This document shows positions 10,715 through 22,478 of a DNA stretch of 64,000 nt, piece by piece. How positions within the stretch are numbered: position 1 is the stretch's first letter; every line of letters starts with the position of its first letter. Below the pieces are notes generated by a model. That model was given only the letters and a program-made list of their open reading frames with translations, searched no databases and was not told the DNA's origin. This DNA is from Cheiracanthium punctorium (lineage: Eukaryota > Arthropoda > Arachnida > Araneae > Cheiracanthiidae), in assembly GCA_038373885.1 (NCBI GenBank), contig JAWZYV010013182.1, positions 56,679 to 120,678 of the forward strand. The letters run 5' to 3'. A program made the position numbers and the translations under genes.

Positions 10715-12120
10715 TTTTATAAAATTTAACTTTAACTCTTACCAATATAATTAAAAAGTAATTATACTTTGTGTGTGTGTGATCGTCTTCAGAGCTCTAA
10801 AATCTACTGGACTGCATGCACTAAAAAATCACAAAACATGCATGCAAATACGGATCAATGTTTTAGTACTCACTTAATGGCAGAAAAAAATATGCGCATT
10901 AAAATTATAGTATGCTCTAACTTTCCTTGCTGGTTTCATTTGCATAGTATGTTATTTGAGACCAGTATTAGTGAAGTTATGGCTTGATTACTCCAGTGAC
11001 CACGAATTAAATGCTTTATTTAAGCACTGAGTGATATTAAGTGTTTGATATGTGATGAAGTGATGATATCAAGTTGGAAAGATTCGACGGTAGAGTAACA
11101 TAGTATTCCTTCCTGGCATCGGCTTCTCAATGCATCACGTCTAACAGAAGGAGAACCTCTGTCGTTGCATTTTTTAATTGATACGAGCAAACCCATTAAA
11201 TTAAATAAAAACTAAAATGTCTTTTAACCAATTCTTTTAAACTTTAATTAAACATAAAACTATTTTAGTTGCTAATGTAAAATGAATATAAATAATTAGC
11301 TACAAACACTATGCTATGTAAATGCATATTGTGATCTTAATTCGAGGCAGATAAGTCTCTAGAATGCATTTTAGCATTTGCTACTTGGTAAATTATCATG
11401 CCTTGGAATTATTTTGGGCACTCGCACTCCTATACAACAGCCGTAAATGCTAATTACAGTATTCAATGAAGAACACCTAGTAATGCTACATGTAGATATC
11501 ATACATGCATTTTGTGTCTGTCTATGATGCAAATGCATAAACAGATTTTTAACAGATTTAACAGACATTAAAAAATTTCGCTGGAAATTTTAAAAAGTAC
11601 CGTTAGTAAGAGTGGTAAAATATTTCCTAGTAGTGCATCTGTAGTTTTTTGAATCATGGAAGTATTCAATATTTGATCACATCTATAGTCATATTTTAAA
11701 AAATCTTATCGCTGCTTCATTACATTTGAAATCGAACACATTTTCCTTCTTTTCAGAAAGACTAACATTTTTAAAGGGGACAAAATACAATATTACTCTA
11801 TTTATTTAAATTTTCATTCCAGCATCACACGTCAATGGGTGGAGAGAATCAACTAGTGGATTAGGTATTAGGATAGGGATTAGGTAGTATCTCTACAACT
11901 CGTGGATTAGGAATTTTGGAAAGTTCTTTACCATCGAGCACCTACATTACAAACCTCACATTTGTGAAAAATTTCGTATTCCTAGCTTTGATAGTTTTGT
12001 GTAGGAAATACTATATATCTACAAAAACTTTCAATCCCCATAATGATTAAATTTTATTACCTCTGTATTAATCCATAATTGGAAATTTTTCCTCAAAACT
12101 ACATTCCACTGTTACTTTCT
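10715..12120. other. Spacer with no recognised gene
   Basis: AT-rich sequence after the Tc1 fragment. A GT-rich run lies at about 10770-10780. The stretch around 11865-11895 carries repeated 'ggattagg' words. No gene recognised. Confidence 0.55.
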
Positions 12121-12163
12121 AGAAGTGGACCCCCTGGACCCCCCCCCCTTGTGTGCGCCACTG
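12121..12163. mobile_element. Solitary hAT-type terminus
   Basis: Read on the minus strand it starts CAGTGGCGCACACAAGGGG and continues into a long G-run. This is a very common terminus type of hAT non-autonomous elements in arthropods. No matching opposite end or 8-bp target duplication was found nearby, so the other end has decayed or been lost. Confidence 0.45.
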
Positions 12164-14040
12164 GTTAGGTTTACAATCAAATAGGGCACAATTTGCATTT
12201 GCAGGTACGTCTGTTTTACCAGGAGGCAAGTAAGAAAAGGCACGTGCTTCAGGCTTTAAGGGTCAGTATAAGGGTCCGAATTAATATTTTAGTGAATGTC
12301 TTCGTTCGAATGACAGCACAGGACATATTATCTTTCTCTCCACGTCGTTGCTTCCGAGGATATCTTCTAATCATTCCGCAAAAAAGAAATACTGATTCAA
12401 ATCCGTGAAATCGAAATTCCGAAGCAACGATGAGCGTAGAAGGGAGATATACTTGGATTTGTGTCTTTAAGACGAATTGAGGAAGCAGATGGCACTTTCA
12501 TTCCTTCTAAAAAAGTGCTTACGGAAAGGAGACTGAATCAGAATGTGTTATATAATCGATTTCTTTGGCAAAGTTTTTTTTTTCCTTGCTTGAAATTAAT
12601 AATGAAAGTTTAAAACAGTTCTACAAACACTGGTATAATAGTTAGCATAGGTTTCGGCACAAATAAAGGTTTGATAATTATACCTTTGAGACTCTGCGTC
12701 CATGTGTTGGTTAGCATTTCTTGAGGAGGGAAAATAAGCCCGTCTCGTCTCGCAAAAGAGCTGCAAAGTCTCGTCTCCTGTCGCAAAATAATCAAATAGT
12801 AATGATAAAAACTTCTGTTTCATCACGTATAAAAGCACTGAGTCTCTGTCTCGTCTCGCCTCGCCTCGCACACATCCCTATTGGTGAGGGATATGCGTTA
12901 GGACGATGAAATAATCCTGAGTTGCAACTCTGAGTACTTACACAAAAACTTAAATATATTGCATCTAATTAAAAAATAAAAAATATACGTCTATGAGCCT
13001 TATTTTCTATCTTATGCATGTTTGTAACCAGAGAAAGACTTCTAAACTGAAAAATTAAATTGTGTCACTATTTTTTATTTTTACATTTCCTGATCACTAC
13101 GCCAGGGCTATTATCCGTTTTAAGCTAGTTTTCCAAAAAAAAATTATATTTAAACGCTATGATATAAACTAGCTCAGTAGTTTTTCAAAACACACCTACA
13201 AAAAACTGATTCATGACATCTTTTAAAATTTACAGCAGTTTCATTCTGCTTCAGTGAAAAAAGAAAGTGAATACTAAGCAGAGTTTTTTTTTCTAGCTAC
13301 GTTGTCAGGCAGAGTAAAATCTTTTGAAAGTTGAATAAGAAAGTTTAGTTTACAAAATTTCAAATCCATTTGTATTTTTTAAGATGTAATCTAATCAGTG
13401 ACTTCTATATTTGTAACAAAAAAAATTTTTTAGAATTGTCATACATATATTGCGCGGCTGTAGAGATTCATTCCATATATCAAAGATAAGGATTTGTGTT
13501 TTGGTCATTGCAAAACATATTTCCGTAATTCTAGGGCCAATCGAGATAAACGGCTTCTTTATCAAAAAATTTTTAATAATCCAACCAATCTCTTTAAACA
13601 TCCATGAAAGGGAACAGAAATCAAGAATATCACCTTGTTTTAAAGGCAGTAGGAAATAAAATAGATAACAAAAAAATATCTAAATTTTACAATTCATCAG
13701 ATTTTTTTTATAGTATGCAAAAAATTCTAAATGTAAACATTAATGGAAGGTACGCTTCCTTAAATATGAGAAGGTGGCCCATAATGATACCCATTAGGGG
13801 AAACTTGCGTAAAATAACATAAATGTTAAATAAATCTTTGCCCCTTCCCCACAGTATTTTACACTATATTTTGCATCATAAACATATTTTAATAATATTT
13901 TAAACCCGAATTGAGTATGGTGTTTGGAAATTCGGGTCTTAAGACGTCTGTTAGCCTTCGAAACTTTCTTTTCATAGTTCACATATCAAATATAAATAGC
14001 CAAAAAATTCTTGCTTTAAAATATTCCTAAAATAAACACT
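12164..14040. other. Spacer with a CTCGT/CTCGC pentamer cluster
   Basis: Mostly AT-rich, with no recognised gene. Two clusters of CTCGT/CTCGC pentamers occur at about 12738-12785 and 12844-12873. The latter reads, on the minus strand, as AGGGATGTGTGCGAGGCGAG, like a DNA-transposon end. A short inverted repeat (ACCCGAATT and AATTCGGGT) occurs at about 13900-13938. The apparent short reading frames overlap on both strands and look random. Confidence 0.5.
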
Positions 14041-14169
14041 TAAAAGTAAGTTTCCGCATATTTTGAAATTCACCCCCCATGAGGGTTGTGGCGAGAGTTC
14101 TTTCTTAATTTGAAAAATAAAAAATTATCCATGAGGCATTAAAATTTACCTAATACATTGCTTAAGTTA

Positions 14170-14530
14170 AGCTGTGGTAGTGGTAAAATATGCGATTGCT
14201 TGTTCCATTTATTCAAAATAACACTGATTCGCAATTTATACTATATCCAGTATGTTCGATTATAAAATCTCTACTTCACATTTTCAGCAGAAATTTAGGA
14301 ACCAATTAATTAATTCTTTCTAACTTACATCATCTCATAAGAGTGCCAGTGCTTTCCTCTCTTTATGCATTCTTACTTACTCAAACTTTCGATTAATTTT
14401 TTTCCAACTTTCGAGTCACCAATTAACTAAAAATTTTATAGACATATGAAGAACCAATGACAGTACAATAACACTAAAAATGGTGTCTATATAGTTTGGA
14501 TAAGCATTGATCTATGAGACTACCCTAACT
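14170..14530. repeat. Duplication block A2, paralogous to 43410-43810
   Basis: Collinear with 43410-43810. Shared landmarks are 'gattgcttgt', the 'gaaccaatgaca' region and 'tgtctatat'. Divergence is about 25% with indels. Non-coding in both copies. Confidence 0.7.
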
Positions 14531-14830
14531 TTGGAAGTGGAATTCTGGCTGTATCTCACTTAGGAAAGAAGTTACTAAAATGTTCGAGAAATATGACGTT
14601 ACGACATATGTGACGTCACGGCTTGCTTGGAAATCTATCAATACCAGATTCTCTCTCGCTGTGTGGGCAGTCTGACAGTTTGTGGATATAGAGAGCAGAG
14701 CTACTCGAATGACATTGTCATTTGAATAGTGTTATTGCTGTGATTTGCTGTTGCAGGTATTACTAAATTGTGTATTTTTTGTGAGATATTAGTACTTCGA
14801 TTTGTCGAATAGAGAGTTATGTTCACTTTT
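14525..14830. repeat. Duplication block A3, inverted paralogue at 42150-42510
   Basis: The reverse complement of 42150-42510 aligns through this segment. Shared stretches include 'gaaatatgac', 'tgtggatatag', 'gaatagtgttattgctgtga', 'gatttgctgttgca' and 'gtattttttgtgag'. In copy B this piece is inverted and lies about 1 kb upstream of the homologue of block A2. The local gene order therefore differs between the paralogous regions. Confidence 0.85.
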
Positions 14831-14874
14831 CGAGCTTGTTAGATTATTTTAGCATACACCCAATGTGCAAATTT

Positions 14875-16500
14875 CACAACAACCACTATTCCACCCAATT
14901 TTAGCATCTTCTGTGCCAATTGCTAAATATATATAAACATTGGCGAATTTACCTATTTTTGTTTCACGGTTAATATATTTGATTTTTTAAAATACTGAAG
15001 CATAGAAGATAATGCTCAAATCGTTTAGTTTCTTTGGTAAATATTTATTGGAAAATTCATCAGTTCTCCATAAAATTAGTCTTCGAAAATATTTCATGAC
15101 AGGCATCTACAACGACTGTAAAATTCATACTATTGTGTGATACTATTGTGTCATACAATAATTTTTATCTTATCTTATCTACAAATTAAAACAAAACTCA
15201 ACTTTTGAAAATTCAATGGCGATCCTGTATCTAAATATTTAAATTAACATGTCGAAATAAAAAATAAAGAATAGATTCATTTTTAATTAATTGTGCATAA
15301 GAACCCTAACAAAGCACTCAGAAATGACCCCCGTTAGTGTAAATGATAATTTTAGAGATAAAATTTAAACTTTGAGTCATAAAATATTGTATATATTTCG
15401 TTATATTTTGTTTTAAAATGTAACTTATGTAAAAACAAAGGTAACGATAATGAATTTATTTGTTTAATAATTATTATAATACTGTGTAATATTTTGTCAA
15501 AAAATCAATTATAGAAACAAAAATACATAAATTTTATTTTTTGTTGAACTATACTAAACAGATAAATTGACACAAGTAATTAAGATTTTACTCGTAAATA
15601 ATAAAGTAATACTTGGCATTTTGATAGTAGTATTAAACATTTTGATACAAAAAAATAAACAAGTACTTTTATATAATGAAAAAAAACAAGAACAATTTAT
15701 TAATTTATAATTGAAAAAAAATATCTTGAAAACTAAAATATCTTTTCTGTAAGAAATGGTCATATATTTTTAGAGTGTCTCACAAGAATCACAAAAAAAA
15801 ACTTCGAAAATACAAATTTAAATTCTTGAATAAAATCTGGGTTCTTTAAAAAAATCAAGTTTTGACAGACATTGAATTATAAAACTTGGTTTCCTCGAAT
15901 GGCAATGATTGATGAATTTTGTCTGTCACTTAAATATTCTGAAAGATATATTGATAGCATCGCATCAAAGCTAAGTAAAAATCCAAAGCCTACTTTGGAA
16001 AAAATATATTCATTCTTACAAAAATAACGAATCTCTAGAAATAACGTGCTTGTTTAATAATATATTAAAACGTTTTTATTTTTATTATGTTCCCCACGGC
16101 GTTCCTTACAAAATGTTGTTTGCGACAGATTTCGTGAATTTAAAAATCCGTACATCTCGCCAAACATTTTGTGTTACAAGCGTCAGTTTCCGAGAATGGG
16201 CGTAAAGCTTCCCTTTGAAAAGAAATCGACTATTCACGTTAACTTTATTAGATAGACGCCTGGTACTTGAAAACCAATCTACATCATTGGAAAAGTTTAG
16301 ATAAAATGCTATATTCGAAAATTCAGAAAAAAATATCGGTATTCTTAAATAATAAATTAGACTCACAGATGAATTCATCTCCTCCTTCAATATCCAAAAG
16401 TTACTCTCATGGTACATTTTTAAGACAAAACATTGTTTAAAAAATTAAGAATGAATAACAAATGTGTGAGTTTCTGCATAATGCAACTTCCATAGTATTG
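14875..16500. repeat. Duplication block A4, paralogous to 45255-47215
   Basis: Long collinear similarity to 45255-47215 with indels. Best conserved are 'catgacaggcatctac', 'attgaattataaaa', the run around 'ggcaatgattgatgaatttt' and 'gtgtgagtttctgcataatg'. A minus-strand open stretch of 103 codons within it (16106-16417) is interrupted by an early stop in the paralogue, and the few aligned codons differ mainly at non-synonymous positions. I treat it as non-coding. Confidence 0.88.
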
Positions 16501-16507
16501 CATTGTT

Positions 16508-16809
16508 AGAGGGGGACCGTATACTTAACGATCTAAATATGTCTTTTTCGTTAAATCTGATAAATCTGGTGTTTCTTATCAAGAACAAAATTGTTATACA
16601 TAATCAAGTGTTTAATTATTATTCACTTGACAAAATATACTCTTAAGGATATTTATATTTTCCCGCAGTTGCTCCATAAATCTTTTATGGAAATCCCTTT
16701 TTTAGATTTATGTTCTGCTGTTTGTTGTAGTTTTTTGGAAAAGGATTTCTTCCGATTTATCTTCGTTTCAAAGTACTAATTCTGCTTTCATTGCGATTCT
16801 TAAAATCAA
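16508..16809. repeat. Duplication block A5, paralogous to 63697-64000
   Basis: Starts at 'gtatacttaacg' and aligns without large gaps to the last ~300 bp of the window ('atcaagtgtttaattattat', 'tttagatttatgttctg', and the run ending 'gctttcattgcgattctt'). In copy A this block directly follows A4. In copy B the two are 16.4 kb apart. Confidence 0.9.
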
Positions 16810-18690
16810 AAAGTCTTCGTCAACTATTTTCATTAAAAAATAAGAGGCTTCAAAGAAGTGATATATGATAGTCGTAAAAGTGCTTGAAAAGTTGAGGGGG
16901 TGTCTCAATTTTCATTCCCTCGTGTGGTATTCTTTTTCACTAAATCTAGAAATATGTTCGTCAAGTTTCATATTTGTTTTTCATACACGGACTTGTACAG
17001 TTCTTTCGAAATTTAATGCTTTTCAGTTTATAGAAATTACAAGGGTTTTAATTTTTTAATAACCTTTTCTAGAAGGACAGTATGATAAAATCTATGAAGC
17101 TTAATGGCTTAAACAAATTTATTTACCACATAGCTTTTTTTTTCCATATTATCTTTTAATGAAATTTTTTTGGGGGTTTATCTGAATATATAAACAACTT
17201 TATTAACCATATTGTCCGCATTTGAATTTCCTACTGCTGCCTAATCAGTAAATTTTCATTAATTATTAATTTAAAATTTAAATAGTTATTATTTAATAAA
17301 ATGAAGAAAGATAGTCTACATTTTTACATAGACGTACGCCCATTTTAGGCCCCATGCACGTCATGTATTACAGATTGCGGTCCCGTACAGTCATCACCTC
17401 CAGAAATGGAAAATCCGGTCTTTCGATAGTCATCTAAATATTTTTTTTCTTGGTGACTAAAAAGGCAATGTTTTCATCCTTCCGTTCAGTTATCATTGGC
17501 TGTGTATATTCACTAGCCTGTGTTATGGGGACGAGGAACGTTAATATTCAAAATTTTCGATTTTGAATTTTTATTTGTAATTATATGTGAAGTTGTTTAA
17601 CAGAAAATCATAGTTGTTTATCATAATAGTTTGCATCTATATTAAAACTAAAAATTAAAAAATAGATAATTTTTTAAATGAAAAATCAATATTTGTTTGA
17701 AAAAAATACGCCGTCTGTTTTTTTATTTCAAATATCCCATGCGCATTTCAAATTAAAAAAAAGCTATAATTTTTTAATATACAATTGCAATACATATATA
17801 TGTATGAATATATCTGTACATTCATTTTTAAGTGTGACAAGGCTAAGCTTTATTAAAAAAAAAAAAAAAATGATGGAGGTGTAGCTTTTTTTTCAAATTT
17901 CCATCCTATTGCTACATTTAAATTCCTTTATCTCTATTAAATAACATTTGTTTGAAAATTTAATGCAAAATTACGTTTCATACATGCATTAAATTTACTA
18001 TAAAAAATTGAATCTTTTTGTTAATTTGGAATGCGCATGGGGTATTTTTAAAAATATATTGAATGCGCATTTTTTTTTCTCAAAGATATTAATATATATT
18101 TTTTTAAAGATTTAATTTTTTATTTTTAGTACTAATGTAAATGTAAACCTTTGTTTTAAACAACTTTACGTATAATTTGAGACTAAAAATTAAGAAATGA
18201 ATGTTTTCAATTTTAAAGTCCCTTGTCCCCTTGAAGCTTTTTTCATTGTCCTTTGAGTACTCGTCAAAAAAATTTCTTACAGTACCACTTTTAACTACTG
18301 TTTCATATTATTCTAATATGGGTTTTTAAAATGTCAAAAAAGAACTCTGAACTATACTGCACATATCCGTTTGGTCGAAAATCACCTGGGCAAGCGGAAT
18401 ACAGTTTCGTCTGTCACGCAAAGCCGTGGTATCTTAGGGGTCATTCCATGTTCAATCGACAAATGGGTACTGCCGCACCATTTCTGATTTTCACAAAATT
18501 TTGTAGGTGATATCTACCTGTCTTCTGTATCCCAAAACAGTCTTTTTTATTTCTTAAAATACTTTGTTCTTGAGATACAGTCATTTGTTTGCTCCGCGGA
18601 TGAGTAAAAATCGCGGAGGTGGAAGCATTTCGGAAAAGGCTAATTTTGTGAACTGTTCGCGTTCCGCCGTGGTAAAAGTATAACGTGCGT
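16810..18690. other. Spacer with no recognised gene
   Basis: AT-rich sequence. It includes a GC-richer patch at about 17325-17535 and a poly-A run near 17854-17869. The inverted repeat at 17736-18041 is listed separately. No gene recognised. Confidence 0.55.
17736..18041. repeat. Inverted repeat pair around an AT-rich loop
   Basis: The left arm starting CCCATGCGCATTTCAAATTA (about 17736) and the reverse complement of the right arm ending about 18041 (CCCATGCGCATTCCAAATTA) differ at one position. Weaker pairing extends outward. The ~265-bp spacer makes this a possible degraded foldback element. No target duplication was seen. Confidence 0.6.
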
Positions 18691-18694
18691 GGCA

Positions 18695-19498
18695 AAATGG
18701 CACTATCCAAAATCAGCGGCGTGGCACATGTGGTGCACCACAGGCTATAGATGACAGAGGCGAACGAAGGCTACGGAGATGCGTTCGGGCGAATAGACGC
18801 ACAACTGTTGAGCGACTGACCGCCCAGATGAACCAAGGGGCTACCAAGAGTGTATCCTCAACAACGGTTCAGCGAACGTAGATGCGCATGGGCCTCCGCA
18901 GCAGACGCCTGGTTAATGCACCTATGCTGCCTGCTGTTCATCGGCGACGGAGACTGGAATTTGCACGCCAGTACCGCAACTGCACGTCCACAGAATGGCG
19001 ACAGATGGGGTTTTTTTTCCGATGAATCACGTTTTATGCTCCATCGGACAGGTGGGCGTTTGCGTATACTGCCTGAAACGTCTGAAAGCAAACACCCTGC
19101 AACAATTGCCGGAAGGATCCAGGCTGGAGGAGGGAGCATTATGGTTTGGGGAATGTTTTCCTGGCATTCACTGGATGCACTCCTCATTGTGGGCTGCACG
19201 ATGAATCAGCATAAGTACGCATCTGTCCTTGCGGACCATGTCCACCCCTACATGCGCATTATTTTTCATGCGCATAGGATGGCATCTACATGCAGGACAA
19301 TTCGAGGTGTCACACAGCTCGCAGTGTATGTGCGTGGTTCGAAGAGAACCAGGACGAGTTTACAGTATTCCCCTGGCCAGCAAACTCACCGGATTTAAAC
19401 CCAATCGAAAATCTGTAGGACCACCTCGATCGGGTTGTTCGAGCCATGGATCCTCAACCGCGTAATCTGCCGCAGCTGGCCAGTGATGTGAGAGTTTA
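18695..19498 (+). pseudogene. Tc1-like transposase (DD36E type), broken
   Basis: The plus-strand translations in successive frames give a Tc1/mariner transposase lacking its first HTH. The linker region reads RANRRTTVERLTAQMNQG (about 18790-18837). Then comes VQRT followed by an in-frame TAG at 18879-18881, then LRSRRLVNAPMLPAVHRRRR and EWRQMG. A frameshift lies in the T8 run at 19011-19018. The next frame carries FSDESRF (first catalytic D at 19021) and GGGSIMVWGMFS. Another frameshift lies in 19255-19285. The last frame carries MQDN (second D at 19296), SPDLNPIEN (E at 19407), and a TAG at 19416 replacing the usual Trp. The spacing between the second D and the E is 36 residues, giving a DD36E catalytic triad. 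The end near 19495 lacks the C-terminus. This is a dead copy; terminal inverted repeats were not found. Confidence 0.93.
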
Positions 19499-20724
19499 AC
19501 TTGAGTATTATTTTTTAGCTTTAAAAATTTGCCAGATGGATGGCAGTAGTGTCGTTTTGGGCGACGTTTCCTCCACTTTGTCAGTGTCAGTACTGCATCA
19601 CCTCTGATCAGTTTTCTATTATGCAATTAACTCCTTTAAGTTCTGCAGAACAATGTCCAAAACGTGCTTTTTTTTACTTTGTATTACAGAATCTATATGT
19701 TAATACAATATTTAAAATTTGAAATGCAGGATCAGAAAATTCGTGAATTTTGGGTTTAGAGGTTATTGCGGCAAATTAGCGAAATATAAGTACATATAGC
19801 TATTGAATTTCTAAAATTCTCCTAAATATTAGAGGTTATGTTTACTGAAGATGTGTAAATTGGACCAGAAAAATGAAACGCCTTAGACTGAAAAAGATAG
19901 GAATGTTAAAATCTGCAAAATAAAATATTGTGTGTCAACGATTTCGCAACCATATCATCTTGATTGATAAAATCGAAGTATTCGCTAAAACATTATGAGA
20001 CTGCAAGCTAATCTATTAAACTCACAAAACAACATTTCACAAAACTAACATTTCTTAAGAAATTTAACCCAGTATATTTTAAATATTATTATTTCATCGC
20101 CACAGCAAGAGATAGCTTTAACACCGCACGCGGAAGGAAGCATGCCGAAGGCGTAGTTTGAAATTCAACCGATAATCACTATTAAAATATTCTTAAATAT
20201 ACTCTGGCAATTACTAGTTCTTTAATTGCAAATTATATCCGATGTGTTGACAGTGTTATAACTATAATTAATCCATCAAAGTTTTAAAAGTATACATCAA
20301 GAGTTTATCCAGAGTGTTTTCCTAACCGTGCGCTATGTATACTTATCATAAAGACGTGATTCCAACACTAGGTTAACCGTTAATATTTTATTAAGATCAT
20401 TTGATAAAATGTATCCTTTTCTGAGCAATTCCTAAAACGAGGGAAGCCCTTCATTTTTTACAGGTTATTCCTGTAATACAGTAATTTTTTGATGTAATTA
20501 TTCAGATGGATTTTTGTTTTGAATTATTTAAAATTATCGCAAAAATGTTTTTACTCAGTATCCTAAGAATAACGCAAAGCTAGCAATGGACGTACGATTG
20601 ACGTGGTTGCGGGGCAGTTGCTTAAGAGTCTTAATTCAAAAAATCTGGAGTGACTCCACTCGACTTTCCGAACACTTACGATTAAGATCATTACCAAGCA
20701 CTTAAATAAATTTTAATCGATGAA
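19499..20724. other. Spacer with no recognised gene
   Basis: AT-rich sequence downstream of the transposase relic. No gene, RNA or clear repeat recognised. Confidence 0.55.
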
Positions 20725-21303
20725 TAATTCAAGCATATATACCAAATTGAAACTCAATCGAATGCACCGTTTAAACGCTTGCGCACTTTCAAGAATTTCT
20801 CCCCATATGCCAGTATGTCATAACATAAAAGAAAGTTTTGTCGTAGCCCTGTAGGAGAACTATAAGTCCTATACACACCAAAATCAATACCGGTCTTAGG
20901 ATGGTGGTTTATAACATGTATACCGAATTTGAGCTCAATCGAATGTATCGTTTAAACGCTAGCGCACTTTCAAGAAATTCCCCCCCATAGGCCATAATGT
21001 AAAAGAAATCTTTGTCGTAGCCCTATAGAAAAACTATAAGTCCTATACACACCAAAATCAATACCGGTCTTGCAACGGTGGTTTATAACATGTATACCCA
21101 ATTTGAGCTCAATCGAATCTACCGTTTAAACGCTAGCGCACTTTCAAGAAATTCCCCCCATAGGCCATAATGTAAAAAAAAATTTTGTCGTAGCCCTGTA
21201 GAAAAACTATAAGTCCTATGCACACCAAAATCAATACCGGTCTTGCGACGGTGGTTTATGACATATATATCCAATTTGAGCTCAATCGAATGCTCCGTTC
21301 AGG
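20725..21303. repeat. ~175-bp tandem array, about 3.2 copies
   Basis: The landmark 'tacc(a/g/c)aattTgagctcaatcgaatg' recurs at about 20741, 20922, 21096 and 21269, giving periods of 181, 174 and 173 bp. Each unit contains 'cgtttaaacgct', 'cgcactttcaagaa', 'ttttgtcgtagccct', 'ctataagtcctat' and 'accaaaatcaataccgg'. The last partial unit passes directly into an AC-rich microsatellite. That arrangement is seen at the 3' ends of some non-LTR retrotransposons, but no reverse transcriptase is present here. Confidence 0.92.
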
Positions 21304-21379
21304 AGCTATCGTGTTCACTCACATACACACAAACACATACACACACACACACACGCATACACACATACATACATACATC
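21304..21379. repeat. (AC)n/(ATAC)n microsatellite
   Basis: CA repeats interspersed with ATAC units directly following the 175-bp array. Confidence 0.92.
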
Positions 21380-22259
21380 TCGTAAAAATAGCATAAATGG
21401 ATTCAGAAGCCCTCAAAACGTGTAAAAACACCAAAATCTCGAAGTCGAATTTTTTCATGATTACAATACTTTCCTTACATGGTACATGTTCGGAAAATTA
21501 AAAGAGACAGAGCAACGGTTGTTCAAACATTTTTATCTAATACACTTAAATCTGATTTTAATTTCAAAGCAATTGCAAACTTAAAATCTTTTATAAGCAA
21601 CTGAATTAAAACAACAGATGAAAATAAGTAGCAGGTTATCAACTCTTTTACACAGTATTAAAAACTGTAATCATTTTACGAATGTTTACCAAGAATATCA
21701 ATCTCCAGTAGTTAAACGGTATCATGATACCTTAAAAATAAATGTCGTTACCTTTGACTGGATACAACTGCTATTGATCGTTACAAGCATGGCGTTCTTG
21801 TCTCATGAAAGCATATACAGCAAAACATTTCTTAGAAAATTCATGTCGTCTCGTGATTTTAGATCTGAATTTAGATCGAACGGGTGACGATTTTTGATCT
21901 GAAGCTTTGTAAATGATTTATCTTCTTAATGATCACAGTATGGTGGAAAATGGGGTATGATATATTCCACATGCTGTGATGCAGATCACTTATTACTTTT
22001 GAGCATTAGTATATAACCCCTGACCTATACTTATAATAGTTCGAGTTACATAACGTCCCCTATACTTCCGCTCAATGTTTTTCTTTCTTTAGCAGCAGTG
22101 CTACCCGTTTGGGTCATACATTAATTGTACGTAACGCATTTCCTTACTTTTAGCTGACATGCTATATATCTGTGCGTAACTTGTTTATAAATTTGTTGTA
22201 TCAGCAAATTTTAAATTTTTCTCATGGGTCTAAGTGTTGGGCGGGTTTCGCTGCAGACT
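21380..22259. other. Spacer with no recognised gene
   Basis: AT-rich sequence with no recognised feature. It ends at the 8-bp target duplication of the hAT element. Confidence 0.55.
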
Positions 22260-22267
22260 CTTTACAG

Positions 22268-22470
22268 CAGGTATGGGCAACTTTTGGAAACTTTCGGGCC
22301 AAACTTATTGTTACGATGTTAAGATGTTAGCGATGTCGCGGGCCATATAATTGGGATTTACATGGGATTTTAAATAATTTATATAAGGTTCTCTGGTATG
22401 TTTGAACACGTCCGATCAAAATCCGGGGTGGGCCACATCTGGCCCGAGGGTTGGAGGTTGTTCATATGTG
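22268..22470. mobile_element. hAT-type MITE with 8-bp target duplication
   Basis: A 203-bp element flanked by CTTTACAG (22260-22267) and CTTTACAC (22471-22478), an 8-bp target duplication with one change. The left end is CAGGTATGGGCAACTTT and the reverse-complemented right end is CACATATGAACAACCTC. Internally it has the GGGCC/GGCCC words ('gcgggccatata', 'gtgggccacatctggcccg') typical of hAT MITEs. No coding capacity. Confidence 0.85.
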
Positions 22471-22478
22471 CTTTACAC

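Noticed and set aside
16106..16417. 103-codon open frame on the minus strand
   Set aside because: In the paralogous copy (about 46890-47150) the equivalent frame stops after 22 codons and the aligned codons differ mostly at amino-acid-changing positions. No recognisable domain.
18858..19199. 113-codon minus-strand frame
   Set aside because: It is antisense to the Tc1-type transposase relic and has no homology of its own; the plus-strand match explains the openness.
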